A DNA stretch of 64,000 nt. Source: Pelagibius sp964472095 (GTDB lineage Bacteria > Pseudomonadota > Alphaproteobacteria > Kiloniellales > Kiloniellaceae). The notes beneath the pieces are model-generated. The model saw nothing but the letters and a program-made list of their open reading frames with translations, was not told where the DNA came from and made no database searches. The DNA lies in the NCBI GenBank assembly GCA_964472095.1, contig CAYYIV010000010.1, forward strand, positions 1-64,000, read 5' to 3'. This document shows positions 1 through 8,454 of the stretch, piece by piece. Position 1 is the stretch's first letter. The number at the start of each line of letters is the position of its first letter. The translations under genes and the position numbers were made by a program.

Positions 1-382
1 CGCCGCCGCCCGCGTCCTTGAATCGAAGCGCGCCGAGCCGGGTTTCGTCGTCGACGAGAGTCAGGAAGTCGACGGCCAGCAGCGTCCTCGGCTGGCGGCC
101 TTCCGCGCCAGCCTGCCGGCGCTCGTTGCGGCGCATGAGGGTCTGTCCCCATCGGTCCGGCGCCGGATCCGTGAAGGCGTTGAACAAAGGACGACCGGTG
201 TGGAACTGCCCTCGAGCGGGAGGGAGGACGGGATCGAGGCCGAAGGCATCGCGGCGCGCCAGCCAGGATGGATCATATTCGAAGGACGCCGTTTCCTTGG
301 CCCCGCGCGTGCGCGCCCAGAGCCGCCCCACGGGAACGGTCTCTCCCGCCATGTCCATGAAGACGAGGAGTTCACGTTCCAT
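1..382 (-). CDS. hipA: HipA-like kinase toxin, N-terminal part (runs off the window)
   Basis: The minus frame from ATG at 382 stays open for 127 codons to the window edge. It shows the HipA N-terminal domain layout: FEYDPSWLARRDAFGLDP near residues 34-51, then FHTGRPLFNAFTDPAPDRWG and LGALRF near the end. HipA proteins are Ser/Thr kinases that act as toxins of type II systems and are neutralised by HipB. The kinase core lies outside the window, so activity cannot be judged. The start overlaps the end of the hipB-like gene by 11 nt, the usual translationally coupled order antitoxin then toxin. Confidence 0.85.
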   Translation of the reverse strand, partial: MERELLVFMDMAGETVPVGRLWARTRGAKETASFEYDPSWLARRDAFGLDPVLPPARGQFHTGRPLFNAFTDPAPDRWGQTLMRRNERRQAGAEGRQPRTLLAVDFLTLVDDETRLGALRFKDAGGG

Positions 383-722
383 GGTCGGCGCCCGACGGCT
401 TTGGCCGCGCCGTGCGGATGCGGCGGGGCAGGCGTTCTTCTTCGAGGCTCAACCCAATCTGATCGCTCGCGGCGTCCGCCAGGTCTCCCAGTCGGTCCGC
501 CATTCCCAGGACGAAGAGGACCGAGGCGTAGATGCCCATCGACACGCCGGAATCGCCCTTTTCGACCCGGGCCAGCGTATTGCGGCTGATGAAGGCGCGT
601 TCGGCCATGAGCGCCACGGACAGGCGTCGCCGCCGGCGAGCGGCCGAGATGTCCTGGCCGAGCTTTTTCAGTGCGCGCCGCACGCCAGTGGGCAGGGCTT
701 GTTGGGACCGCGAGGATTTCAT
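372..722 (-). CDS. hipB: HipB-like XRE-family antitoxin
   Basis: This 116-residue protein has an XRE/Cro helix-turn-helix at about residues 22-65: LGQDISAARRRRRLSVALMA, then RAFISRNTLARVEKGDSGVS. The length and its position directly upstream of an overlapping hipA fit a HipB antitoxin, which binds the toxin and represses its own operon. The start codon at 722 sits next to repeated 20-bp sequences that are candidate operators. A solitary XRE regulator is unlikely given the 11-nt overlap with hipA. Confidence 0.85.
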   Translation of the reverse strand: MKSSRSQQALPTGVRRALKKLGQDISAARRRRRLSVALMAERAFISRNTLARVEKGDSGVSMGIYASVLFVLGMADRLGDLADAASDQIGLSLEEERLPRRIRTARPKPSGADHGT

Positions 723-736
723 GGCTCAAAACATGT

Positions 737-856
737 GCGTTATATCGTGTAACGCTCAATATATAGGGCAAATACCACGTTGTAAAGACCGGCCGGCAAC
801 GTACCTCTCTAAACCTAGTGCGATACCATCTATAACGCGCAAGATATAGGGCGTTA
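737..856. promoter_or_regulatory. Candidate HipB operator region upstream of hipBA
   Basis: The region is AT-rich compared with its surroundings. It holds GCGTTA-N7-TAACGC at 737-755 and TAACGC-N12-GCGTTA at 833-856. A 20-bp direct repeat, TAACGCxCAAxATATAGGGC, occurs at 750-769 and 833-852 with only the two x positions differing. HipB proteins bind several inverted or direct repeats in front of their operon, so autoregulation is likely. This is inferred from position and symmetry. Confidence 0.5.
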
Positions 857-898
857 AATAGAGCGACGCCGGCTCGGCGCGTCACGTTCTCTACTGTC

Positions 899-2158
899 TT
901 ATTCGGCAGGGACCCGTTGCTCGGCCCGTGGCGCTGCCCGTTTCGGGCTCTCTCCCGCAGCGCCGCTTCGGCTTCTTGCACGCCGCTTTGCGCTCGGTTT
1001 TCTTCCGAGCATCGCCGCGCCGATCGTGTCCGACACACGGCCGGCGGCCGCCTTCACGGGATCGTTCGCCAGATGCGCATACCGCGCGGTGGTCTGGACC
1101 TGCGTATGTCCGAGCAGCTTGCCGATCATCGGCAAGCCTTCTCCCAAGGCGAGGGCACCGCTGGCATAGGAGTGCCGGAGGTCGTGAATGCGCACGTCAT
1201 CGAGGCCTGCTTTGGCCCGGATGCGCCGCCACGGATGCTGCAGATCAGTGAGGCGGCTATCTTGCTTCTTGCCGGTGATGACATACGGGTTGTCCTCCAA
1301 CTTCTCGATACCCTTCAGCACGTCGGAAGCCGTCTTTCCGAAGTGCACGATCTTGGCCCCAGTCTTGGAGTCGGGCAGGCGCAGCTCGCGGGCCTTGAGG
1401 TCCACATAGTCCCATTTGAGCGTCATGATCTCGCCGAGCCGGCAGCCAGTCAGCATCAGGAGCCGGATGGCATCGACGGCCGATTGGGTCTCCGAGCCGT
1501 CAGCTTCGACCTCCCGGAGTGCCTTGCCCAGCGCGGCGAATTCCTCGGGGCTGAGGAAGCGCTCGCGCCTCTGCTCGGGATATTTCTTCACATGCAGGCA
1601 GGGATTGCTGCCGTCCGGGCGCAGGCCCCAGACCTCGGCGAGGTTGAACATCTTCGACAGCACGCCGAAGGTGCGGTTGGCCTGATAGGGGATGTGGCTG
1701 AAAGAATGATGCAGCTCCGCGATGTCGCGACGCTCGATATCCGTCACCCTGCGCGTGCCGAGCTTGGGGTTGATGAATAATTCGACCGACCGCTTGTACT
1801 CGTACCGAGTCGAGGGCTTGCAGCGCACGGCGACATGTTCCTCGAGGAAGCGCTCGCCCAGACCCTTCATGGTCGGTGCCTTGCGGGCCTGGTCGAGTTC
1901 CTTCGCGGGGTCGCGACCATTCTTGGCTTCGGACAGGATGTTGTATGCCCTGGCTCGCGCCTGGTCCGCCGTCACAGGCCCATGCTGGCCAATGGTGATA
2001 AAGCGCTGCTGACCCTTGATGCGGCATTTGACGATATAGACCTTGCGGCCGTTTGGATAAACGCGCAGGCCGAAGCCTCGCAGTTCCTCGTCCCAGATCG
2101 CCGCGACCTTGTCGCCGGCCGCAGCCAGATCGGCGGTGCGTTTCGTGAGTTTCGTCAT
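899..2158 (-). CDS. Tyrosine recombinase / integrase of an integrative element
   Basis: The 419-residue protein has the P4-type layout. An N-terminal DUF4102-like arm-binding domain (LRGFGLRVYPNGRKVYIVKC) is followed by a SAM-like core-binding domain around residues 95-190. The catalytic domain has Arg in LMLTGCRLGEIMTLKWDY, His and Arg in RIHDLRHSYASG, and the late His plus Tyr in GHTQVQTTARYAHL. All expected catalytic residues are present, so it is probably active. It lies 247 bp from a tRNA-fMet 3' half and is transcribed away from it. Tandem AGCTACCAAAT repeats between gene and att site are candidate arm-type sites. The C-terminus is a basic tail. Confidence 0.93.
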   Translation of the reverse strand: MTKLTKRTADLAAAGDKVAAIWDEELRGFGLRVYPNGRKVYIVKCRIKGQQRFITIGQHGPVTADQARARAYNILSEAKNGRDPAKELDQARKAPTMKGLGERFLEEHVAVRCKPSTRYEYKRSVELFINPKLGTRRVTDIERRDIAELHHSFSHIPYQANRTFGVLSKMFNLAEVWGLRPDGSNPCLHVKKYPEQRRERFLSPEEFAALGKALREVEADGSETQSAVDAIRLLMLTGCRLGEIMTLKWDYVDLKARELRLPDSKTGAKIVHFGKTASDVLKGIEKLEDNPYVITGKKQDSRLTDLQHPWRRIRAKAGLDDVRIHDLRHSYASGALALGEGLPMIGKLLGHTQVQTTARYAHLANDPVKAAAGRVSDTIGAAMLGRKPSAKRRARSRSGAAGESPKRAAPRAEQRVPAE

Positions 2159-2254
2159 GAGCTACCACCTTCCGTGCTGACCTTCAGATTTTCGGCCTGA
2201 ACGTTTTGGGGCATCCAAACCTTCGGGTTCGCGCGGGTTCTGAAGATTGATGCC

Positions 2255-2276
2255 AGCTACCAAATAGCTACCAAAT
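2255..2276. repeat. Tandem 11-bp repeat, candidate integrase arm sites
   Basis: AGCTACCAAAT occurs twice back to back (2255-2265 and 2266-2276). A third partial copy, AGCTACCA, lies at the integrase start (about 2160-2167). Short direct repeats between an integrase gene and its tRNA att site are typical arm-type binding sites. The assignment is by position only. Confidence 0.45.
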
Positions 2277-2405
2277 GAGAGGAAATTGGATCGTATGAGA
2301 GGGTAGCGGGCCGCCGGGAGATGTCAACATAAAACAAGCAAATACAGCATGTTACGGCATGTCCGGCGTAGGTGGTCGTATGTGGGGGAAGTCGGTTTAG
2401 CCTAT

Positions 2406-2567
<162 letters not shown>

Positions 2568-2646
2568 GCCCCGCTTTACGGAAACGAAATTAACCTTTGC
2601 CAGACTGCGCCGGCCAAGAAGGCCGCAGCCGCAGGAGGGCGTTGAG

Positions 2647-2750
2647 ATGGCGAGCATCACCAAACGGGTCAGCAAGGCCGGGAAGGTCACGTACCAGGCC
2701 CGGGCCCGGCGCAAGGGCTAACCGGACCTCACCCGGCGGCCGTAGGATAG
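2647..2750 (+). pseudogene. N-terminal remnant of a second tyrosine integrase
   Basis: A good ribosome site (AGGAGGG) precedes ATG at 2647, but the frame stops after 24 codons at 2719-2721. The peptide MASITKRVSKAGKV plus YQARARRKG is the usual start of phage-type integrases. The frame after the stop continues briefly (PDLTRRP), where intact relatives normally read KGYPD, so a TAC to TAA change is likely. No catalytic domain follows. Its place just right of the att site marks the left end of region B, whose integrase has been lost. Confidence 0.55.
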
Positions 2751-2963
2751 GCGGCTCGTGACCCCCTGCTGGCTTTCCGAGGCTCAGCGGCGGCGCCGGC
2801 ACCGTTCAGAGCATCATGTTATTGGTTTCGGCTGGAGCACGAAGAGGCCGTGGCCACGCCGCCGCGGCTGGAAGCTGGCCACGGCCCAGCACTCCGCTCT
2901 TCAAGTGAGCGGAGCTAAGAACCCCTACTTTAAGCCGTTGCCTGTGAGCTGCCCCGATGTGTC
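2751..2963. other. Intergenic, no gene; two inverted repeats
   Basis: No convincing coding region is seen between the integrase stub and the dehydrogenase. GGCCGTGGCC (2846-2855) is complementary to GGCCACGGCC (2877-2886). CTCCGCTC (2892-2899) pairs with GAGCGGAG (2907-2914) across a 7-nt loop. Neither has a T tract, so they are weak terminator candidates for the minus-strand operon. Confidence 0.4.
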
Positions 2964-4451
2964 TCAACCCGCTGTGCTCATCCTACGCGTGACCTGATGC
3001 ACGGTCTCCCGAGCGCCGTGCTGCAAGAGGGAGGCGAGGTGGCTGGTGAGCTCCGCGCGGAAGGCTTCGCACAGTGGCAGGTCGTGCCCAAAGACCTCGT
3101 TCACCCGCAAGAAGGAGTCGACCAACTGTGCCGGCGTGCCGCCGGCCGATGCGGCAGTCGTTCGCAGCCGCTCGGCGAGCGGATCCCGGACGTCGATGGC
3201 GCGGCCCCGTTCGTCGATGCCGGTTGCATAACGCATCCAGGCAGCCACGCCGAGCGCCGCCAGCGTGATCGGCCGCCCTTGGGCGAGCAGGTCCCGAATG
3301 GTGCCGAGGAGCCGCTGCGGCAGCTTCTGGCTGCCATCCATGGCAATCTGCCAAGTCTTGTGCTTGAGGGTCGGATTGGCAAAGCGGTCCAGCAGTGTAT
3401 CGCGATAGGCGGCAAGGTCGCCCAAGTCCCCCGGCAGCGTGGTCATCACCTCCTCGGTCATAAGTGCGCGGATGAGGGTGTGGAATGCGGGGTTCGAGAT
3501 CGCCTCGTCCACATAGTCGTAGCCGGCCAGGTAGCCGAGATAGGAGAGCGTCGAATGGCTGCCGTTGAGCATGCGGAGCTTCATGCGCTCGAAGGGCTGT
3601 ACGTCGGCCACCAGCTGAGCGCCGACGGTCTCAAAAGGTGGCCTGTCGGTCGCAAAGCGGTCCTCTATGACCCATTGTGAAAAGGGCTCAGTCACGACGG
3701 GCCAGGCGTCAACGACGCCGGTCGCCTCGAGGACGTGTCGTCGGTCGTCGTCGGTGGTCGCCGGAACGATCCTGTCGACCATGGTGGAAGGAAAGGCGAC
3801 CGCCCCGGCGATATGGTTGGCCAGCTCACCATTCCGCAGCGTCGCAAATTGCGTCACGATGCGCGCTGTCGCCTCTCCATTGGCCGGAAGGTTGTCGCAG
3901 GATAGGACCGTGAACGGCTCGACCCCGGCTGCCCGGCGCAGTTCCAGCGCACGGACGATCAAACCCGGGGCGCTGATGGGCTCCTCCGGATGGGCGAGAT
4001 CGTGGCGGATATCCGGATGCTCCGGATCGAGCTGGCCGCTCGCGGGATCGTGGCAGTAGCCCTTCTCGGTGACGGTGAGCGAGACGATGCGAATGTGCGG
4101 GTCGGTCATTGCCAATAGCAACGCTCTGCGCTGGGTTGAGGCGTCCAGCACGTCGAGAAGCGAACCGATGATCCGCACCGTTGGGTCCCTGCTGCCGCGC
4201 TCGACAAGGGTATAGAGGAAGTCCTGTGGTGCGAGTGCGGCCCTCGTGTCTGGCCGTCGCAGCGAAGCACCGATGATGCCCCAAGAGGGATCTGTTCTCA
4301 GCAGATCGTGCAGGTAGACTGCGATATGCGCTCTGTGAAAGGCGCCAACGCCGAGGTGAACCATGCCCGGGGTAACGCGCGAGCGGTCGTAAGGAAGCCG
4401 GTCCGCAGCGCCTGCTGCGCAGAGGCGCTGGCCGGAGGTGCTAGTCGCCAA
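2964..4451 (-). CDS. Mannitol dehydrogenase / fructuronate reductase family oxidoreductase
   Basis: This long-chain polyol dehydrogenase would reduce or oxidise a hexuronate or polyol with NAD(H). The N-terminal Rossmann part shows VHLGVGAFHRAHIAVYLHDL. The catalytic K-x4-N-x2-H signature is seen in KLRMLNGSHSTLSYLG. The C-terminal mannitol-dehydrogenase domain follows. An ATG at 4505 gives 513 residues but overlaps the upstream gene by 65 nt. A TTG at 4451 overlaps it by only 11 nt and is preferred here. It is the last gene of a five-gene ABC/dehydrogenase operon. Pairing with a zinc dehydrogenase of LgoD type suggests a sugar-acid substrate such as L-galactonate or tagaturonate (inference). 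Confidence 0.85.
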   Translation of the reverse strand: MATSTSGQRLCAAGAADRLPYDRSRVTPGMVHLGVGAFHRAHIAVYLHDLLRTDPSWGIIGASLRRPDTRAALAPQDFLYTLVERGSRDPTVRIIGSLLDVLDASTQRRALLLAMTDPHIRIVSLTVTEKGYCHDPASGQLDPEHPDIRHDLAHPEEPISAPGLIVRALELRRAAGVEPFTVLSCDNLPANGEATARIVTQFATLRNGELANHIAGAVAFPSTMVDRIVPATTDDDRRHVLEATGVVDAWPVVTEPFSQWVIEDRFATDRPPFETVGAQLVADVQPFERMKLRMLNGSHSTLSYLGYLAGYDYVDEAISNPAFHTLIRALMTEEVMTTLPGDLGDLAAYRDTLLDRFANPTLKHKTWQIAMDGSQKLPQRLLGTIRDLLAQGRPITLAALGVAAWMRYATGIDERGRAIDVRDPLAERLRTTAASAGGTPAQLVDSFLRVNEVFGHDLPLCEAFRAELTSHLASLLQHGARETVHQVTRRMSTAG

Positions 4452-5463
4452 TTTCGATGAGCGCCTTGATGAGGCCGCTCTTTTCTGTCGCCCAGAGTGG
4501 GACATGATCTACGGCACCAGCCAGACTGGTACGGTGAGTGATCAGGCGGCTCGCCAGAACATCGCCGCTGCGGATGGCCGCAATCACGTGCTCAAAATCC
4601 TCGGACGTGGCGTTGCGGCTGCCGCAGATCGTTATTTCCTTCTTGTGGAAGTCTGGATCTGAGAAGGTGATGGTGTCCTTTATCACGCTGACCAGGACGT
4701 AGCGGCCGCCGTGGGCGACGAATTCAAACCCCTTCTCCATAGCCTGCTGATTGCCCGTCGCATCAAGCACGACATCGAAACCGTCACCGCCGGTATGAGC
4801 ACTCACGGCTTCTGACGGATCGTCGTCTGCGACGATACGGTCCAGCCCCAGAAGGGCCTGGGCGGCCGCAGTCCGTTCCACATCCCTGTCAAAGATGACC
4901 GTTTCGGCTCCAGCCAGGCGCGCGAAGAGCGCGGTGCCGAGACCGATCGGGCCAGCTCCTACGACCAGCACCTTGTCGCGGCTCGACACGCCACCGCGTC
5001 GGACCGCATGGGCACCGATCGAGAGGAACTCCACGGTCGCGCCCTCGTCGAGCGTCAGCCCATCGGCCGGAATGAGGTTGTCGACCGGCACCGTCAATAA
5101 TCCCGTCATGCCGCCATCCTGGTGTACGCCGAGCACCGAAATCCCAACGCAACAGTTGGGTTTTCCCGCGTGGCAAGCGATGCAGCGCCCGCAGGACAGA
5201 TAGGGGTTGACGACGCAGATCTCGCCGGGCGAAAGCACTGAACCTTTCGGTGCTTCGAGGACTTCCACGGAAAGTTCGTGGCCGATCACCCGAGGATAGT
5301 TGAGAAACGGATGCTTGCCCTCGAAGATGTGGAAGTCGGTGCCGCACACGCCCACGCGGCGCGGACGGACCAATGCCTGGCCGGAATCAGGCTGCGGGGC
5401 GGGCCGCCGCTCCAGTTGAAGGCGGCCCGGACTGGAGCAGACGAGGGCGTCGACGTATTGCAT
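4441..5463 (-). CDS. Zinc-dependent alcohol dehydrogenase family protein
   Basis: The 340-residue medium-chain dehydrogenase has all zinc ligands. The catalytic site is GVCGTDFHIFEG and VIGHELSVEV. The structural zinc cysteines are CGRCIACHAGKPNCC. The NAD-binding motif VVGAGPIGLG lies near residue 167. The general look (NPYLSCGRC, then HKKEITICGSRNAT) resembles L-galactonate or sorbitol-type dehydrogenases. It sits between a sugar-binding protein and a mannitol/fructuronate-family dehydrogenase, so the two enzymes probably act in sequence on the imported compound. The exact substrate is unknown. Confidence 0.87.
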   Translation of the reverse strand: MQYVDALVCSSPGRLQLERRPAPQPDSGQALVRPRRVGVCGTDFHIFEGKHPFLNYPRVIGHELSVEVLEAPKGSVLSPGEICVVNPYLSCGRCIACHAGKPNCCVGISVLGVHQDGGMTGLLTVPVDNLIPADGLTLDEGATVEFLSIGAHAVRRGGVSSRDKVLVVGAGPIGLGTALFARLAGAETVIFDRDVERTAAAQALLGLDRIVADDDPSEAVSAHTGGDGFDVVLDATGNQQAMEKGFEFVAHGGRYVLVSVIKDTITFSDPDFHKKEITICGSRNATSEDFEHVIAAIRSGDVLASRLITHRTSLAGAVDHVPLWATEKSGLIKALIEIGD

Positions 5464-5550
5464 GGTACTCGCTGCCGGTCGGTGGGAACAGGTGTTGAAC
5501 AGCTTTGCCGGTGAAGGGGAGGGTCGGCGGGCAGCCGACCCTCCGTACGC

Positions 5551-6468
5551 TCACTTGAACTGGGACATGTTGTCCTTGGTGACCAAGGCCGCGCCCGAGT
5601 CGATCAGCGAGGCGACCTCTTCTCCGCGGATGGCTTTGACGAGAGCATCCACGCCCAGCTCGGCCATCTTCGCGGGGAACTGGGCCACGGTCGCATCCTC
5701 GATGCCTGCCGTGAGCGCTTCCTCCTCGCCACAGCAGAAGTCGAAGCCGACGAGGATGAACTTGTCGTTGGCAATGCCGGCATTCTTGAGCGCCTGCGCA
5801 GCACCGGCCGCCGGCGGACCGCAGGCCGCATAGATCGCCTTGAGGTCGGGATTCGCCGTCAGAAGATCCTCGGCGACGTTGATGCCGAGCTCTTCGGTGC
5901 AGTTCGTGGCGCCCTGGCCGACGATCACGACGTCGACGCCCTGCAATCCGTCGAGCATCCCCTTGACCCGGTCGTCGAGCGAGGGCACGCCAGGGACTCC
6001 TTCGAGAATGCCGAGCGTGTCCCCGTCCTTGAGGACGGACTTCAAGTACTGCCCGGCGATCTTGCCGGCGTTGTAGTTGTCGGTGGTCGCCAGCGCCGTC
6101 CGTCCCTCCCAGTCGGGAATGTCGTTGTCCATGAGGACAACCTTCACGCCAGCGGCGATGGCCCTGTCGAGTGCGGAAGCAACTGTCGGATCGACCGGTG
6201 TAATGGCGATCCCCTGGACGCCGTTGGTGACCATGGATTCGATGAGTGCGATCTGCCCTTCGATATCCGTGGCCGATGTGCCCTGACCGAAGATGATCTC
6301 CACCCCCGGATTTGCCGCAGCGTAGTCCTTGGCGGCATTCTCCATGGTGGCGAAGAAGGGAACAGGGAATTTGGTAATGAATCCGAGCTTCACGCTGTCG
6401 GCGGCTGCGGCGGGGCCGGCCGTCGTGGCAGCGAGCAGCAACGTTCCCAGAAGTAGCTTCACTTTCAT
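5551..6468 (-). CDS. Sugar ABC transporter periplasmic binding protein (RbsB type)
   Basis: The 305-residue protein begins with a signal peptide (MKVKLLLGTLLLAA ... AAA). It has the periplasmic-binding-protein fold of ribose/galactose receptors, with KLGFITKFPVPFFATMENAA at the N-terminus and DTLGILEGVPGVPSLDDRVK mid-protein. A strong ribosome site (GGGAGGAG) precedes the ATG. It lies between the ATPase gene and the catabolic dehydrogenases, completing a three-part carbohydrate uptake system. Ligand specificity cannot be read from sequence. Confidence 0.9.
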   Translation of the reverse strand: MKVKLLLGTLLLAATTAGPAAAADSVKLGFITKFPVPFFATMENAAKDYAAANPGVEIIFGQGTSATDIEGQIALIESMVTNGVQGIAITPVDPTVASALDRAIAAGVKVVLMDNDIPDWEGRTALATTDNYNAGKIAGQYLKSVLKDGDTLGILEGVPGVPSLDDRVKGMLDGLQGVDVVIVGQGATNCTEELGINVAEDLLTANPDLKAIYAACGPPAAGAAQALKNAGIANDKFILVGFDFCCGEEEALTAGIEDATVAQFPAKMAELGVDALVKAIRGEEVASLIDSGAALVTKDNMSQFK

Positions 6469-6545
6469 GCTTCTCCTCCCGATTTGGACCGCCTCTTGAT
6501 GAGGCGACCGCTTTGTTCGCCGCCCTGGTTCGAAAGGCGACTTTC

Positions 6546-7310
6546 CTAGGCCTCGGCTCCGACGATCATCGCGACGAGGTCCTGCTGGTTTGCGCGATTG
6601 GGCTTCACCTCGCCGACCTTGCGCCCCTGGCGCAGCACCACCGCGCGGTCGGCAAGCTCGATCACATGCTCCATGTTGTGGGTGATGAGGATCACTGCAT
6701 TGCCTTCGGTGCGTAGCTGTGCAATCAGATCAAGGACCTTGCGGGCCTCACGGAGACCAAGGGCAGCGGTGGGCTCGTCAAGGATGACGACCTTGCGTGC
6801 AAACACCGTCGCCCGCGCGACAGCAATCGCCTGGCGCTGTCCGCCCGACATGAGGGCGACCGGCGCATCGAACTTCGGCAGCCTGACCCGCAATCGGTCG
6901 AGAACCGCGGCAGCCTCGCGGTCCATCGCGCGCTTGCTGAGAAATCGAAGCGGTTGGGGCAGCCAGCCAGGGAAAGCCAGCTCGCGGCCGCAGTAGAAAT
7001 TCTGGGCCGGGGTCAGGTTGTCGAACAGCGCGAGGTCCTGGTAGACGGTCTCTATGCCAGCGCGGCGCGCGGTCGCCGGCGAATGCAGCGATACGGGATC
7101 GCCGTCGAGGAGAACCTCACCTTCGTCGAGGGCGTGGACGCCGCTGACGCACTTGACCAGTGTCGACTTGCCGGCACCGTTGTCACCGAGCAGGGCTAGA
7201 ACCTCGCCGCGATAGGCTTCGAGACTGACGTCTTTCAGTGCATGCACCGCGCCGAAGCGCTTGTGGGCATGATGCACCGAGAGTACTGGCCTGGCCGCGG
7301 GCGCGTTCAT
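6546..7310 (-). CDS. Sugar ABC transporter ATP-binding protein
   Basis: This single-domain ATPase of 254 residues has Walker A GDNGAGKST, signature MSGGQRQAIAVARA, Walker B VVILDEPTAALG and the H-loop ITHNMEH. The start ATG at 7310 overlaps the permease stop as ATGA. An in-frame ATG further upstream (7631) lies wholly inside the permease gene and is rejected. One ATPase domain instead of two matches the FrcA-like branch, which works as a homodimer with an RbsC-type permease. Confidence 0.92.
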   Translation of the reverse strand: MNAPAARPVLSVHHAHKRFGAVHALKDVSLEAYRGEVLALLGDNGAGKSTLVKCVSGVHALDEGEVLLDGDPVSLHSPATARRAGIETVYQDLALFDNLTPAQNFYCGRELAFPGWLPQPLRFLSKRAMDREAAAVLDRLRVRLPKFDAPVALMSGGQRQAIAVARATVFARKVVILDEPTAALGLREARKVLDLIAQLRTEGNAVILITHNMEHVIELADRAVVLRQGRKVGEVKPNRANQQDLVAMIVGAEA

Positions 7311-8362
7311 TGGGTCCTCGCTGCCTGGAGCACTCGCGCGCGCGCTTCCAGATGGTTGCGCAGCACATCGGCTTCGACCGCCAGCACGATGATGACGCCG
7401 ATGGCGATCATCTGGAAAAACACGCCGACGTTCATCAGATTCAGGGCGTTGCGAATGACGCCGATCATCACGGCGCCAATAAGGGCGTGCCCGATATGGC
7501 CGCGCCCGCCGAGGAAACTCGCGCCACCAATGATCACAGCGGCGATCGTGTCGAGCTCCAGCAGGTTGCCGTAGAGCGGCGAGCTGGCCGCTGTGCGGCC
7601 GGCGAGCGCCACGGCGCCGATCCCGGCACACAGGCCGGAAATGGTGTAGACCGACAGAAGGACGCCTTTGACGGGGATGCCCATTTCTACAGCCGCTTCG
7701 GGATGGCCTCCGACGGCGTATGTCCAGCGGCCCCAGACCATCGCCTTCGTCATCACCAGGATTAGCAGGGCGACTCCCAGCACGACAAAGAACGAGTTCG
7801 GCAGGCCGACGGTCGACTCGCCACCGATGAACGTGACGACGTCGGGCATGCCGCGCATTGTGGTGTGGCCGGGCGCGAGCTCGAGGGCGAGGCCGCGGCA
7901 GATGCTGAGCGTGGCGAGGGTGACGATGAAGGGATGCGGCAGGCGTCCGAAGACGTAGACGCCGCCGTTGATCGCGCCCACGGCGGCGCCTGTGAGGAGC
8001 ATCGCCAGGATGACAAGCGGCGCGGAGCCGGTGGCCTGGAACACGAGCCCGCCGATGACGGTGGACAGGGCGAGGTTGGCCCCCACCGAAAGGTCGATGC
8101 CCTTGGTCAGGATAACAAGCTGCTGACCCATCGCCACGATGGCGATGACCGCCGTCTGGGCGGCGATGTTGCTGAGATTGCCGGGCTTCAGAAAGTTCGG
8201 CGTAAGCAGGCCGATCACGACCGCGAGCACGACGAGGATCAGCAATGGCCCGACGCTCAGGAGCCTCAAACCCCAGGAGACGGCAACCGACCCCTTCGTC
8301 GATCTGTCATCATCGCGAGCGTTGGAGGTCGCTTCCGGCTGTTCCCTCGTTACTTCCGCCAC
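7307..8362 (-). CDS. Sugar ABC transporter permease (RbsC type)
   Basis: The protein is strongly hydrophobic with about 8-10 membrane segments. It carries the family signatures GIDLSVGANLALSTVIGG and IIGGASFLGGRGHIGHALIG. GTG at 8362 is preceded by AGGGA and gives 351 residues. An ATG at 8416 adds 18 residues but has a poor ribosome site and would leave only 38 nt to the divergent regulator. It is the first gene of the operon permease-ATPase-binding protein-dehydrogenases. Confidence 0.9.
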   Translation of the reverse strand: MAEVTREQPEATSNARDDDRSTKGSVAVSWGLRLLSVGPLLILVVLAVVIGLLTPNFLKPGNLSNIAAQTAVIAIVAMGQQLVILTKGIDLSVGANLALSTVIGGLVFQATGSAPLVILAMLLTGAAVGAINGGVYVFGRLPHPFIVTLATLSICRGLALELAPGHTTMRGMPDVVTFIGGESTVGLPNSFFVVLGVALLILVMTKAMVWGRWTYAVGGHPEAAVEMGIPVKGVLLSVYTISGLCAGIGAVALAGRTAASSPLYGNLLELDTIAAVIIGGASFLGGRGHIGHALIGAVMIGVIRNALNLMNVGVFFQMIAIGVIIVLAVEADVLRNHLEARARVLQAARTQ

Positions 8363-8454
8363 GTGTCGAGCGATCCCTGCGCGTTTGTTTATTATCGAGA
8401 AAAAACCACATGACATCGCCGGTCAAATCGTTTTTTATAGATTAAAAGACAGTT
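8363..8454. promoter_or_regulatory. Divergent promoter/operator between the sugar operon and its GntR regulator
   Basis: A short AT-rich tract (around 8418-8452, including a run of six T and TATAGATTAAAAG) separates the divergent starts. The regulator most likely binds here. No clear palindrome was found by eye. Confidence 0.35.

Noticed and set aside
7311..7631. Extended N-terminus of the sugar ABC ATPase
   Set aside because: The extra 107 codons lie inside the permease gene in another frame. ATGA overlap at 7307-7310 fixes the start.
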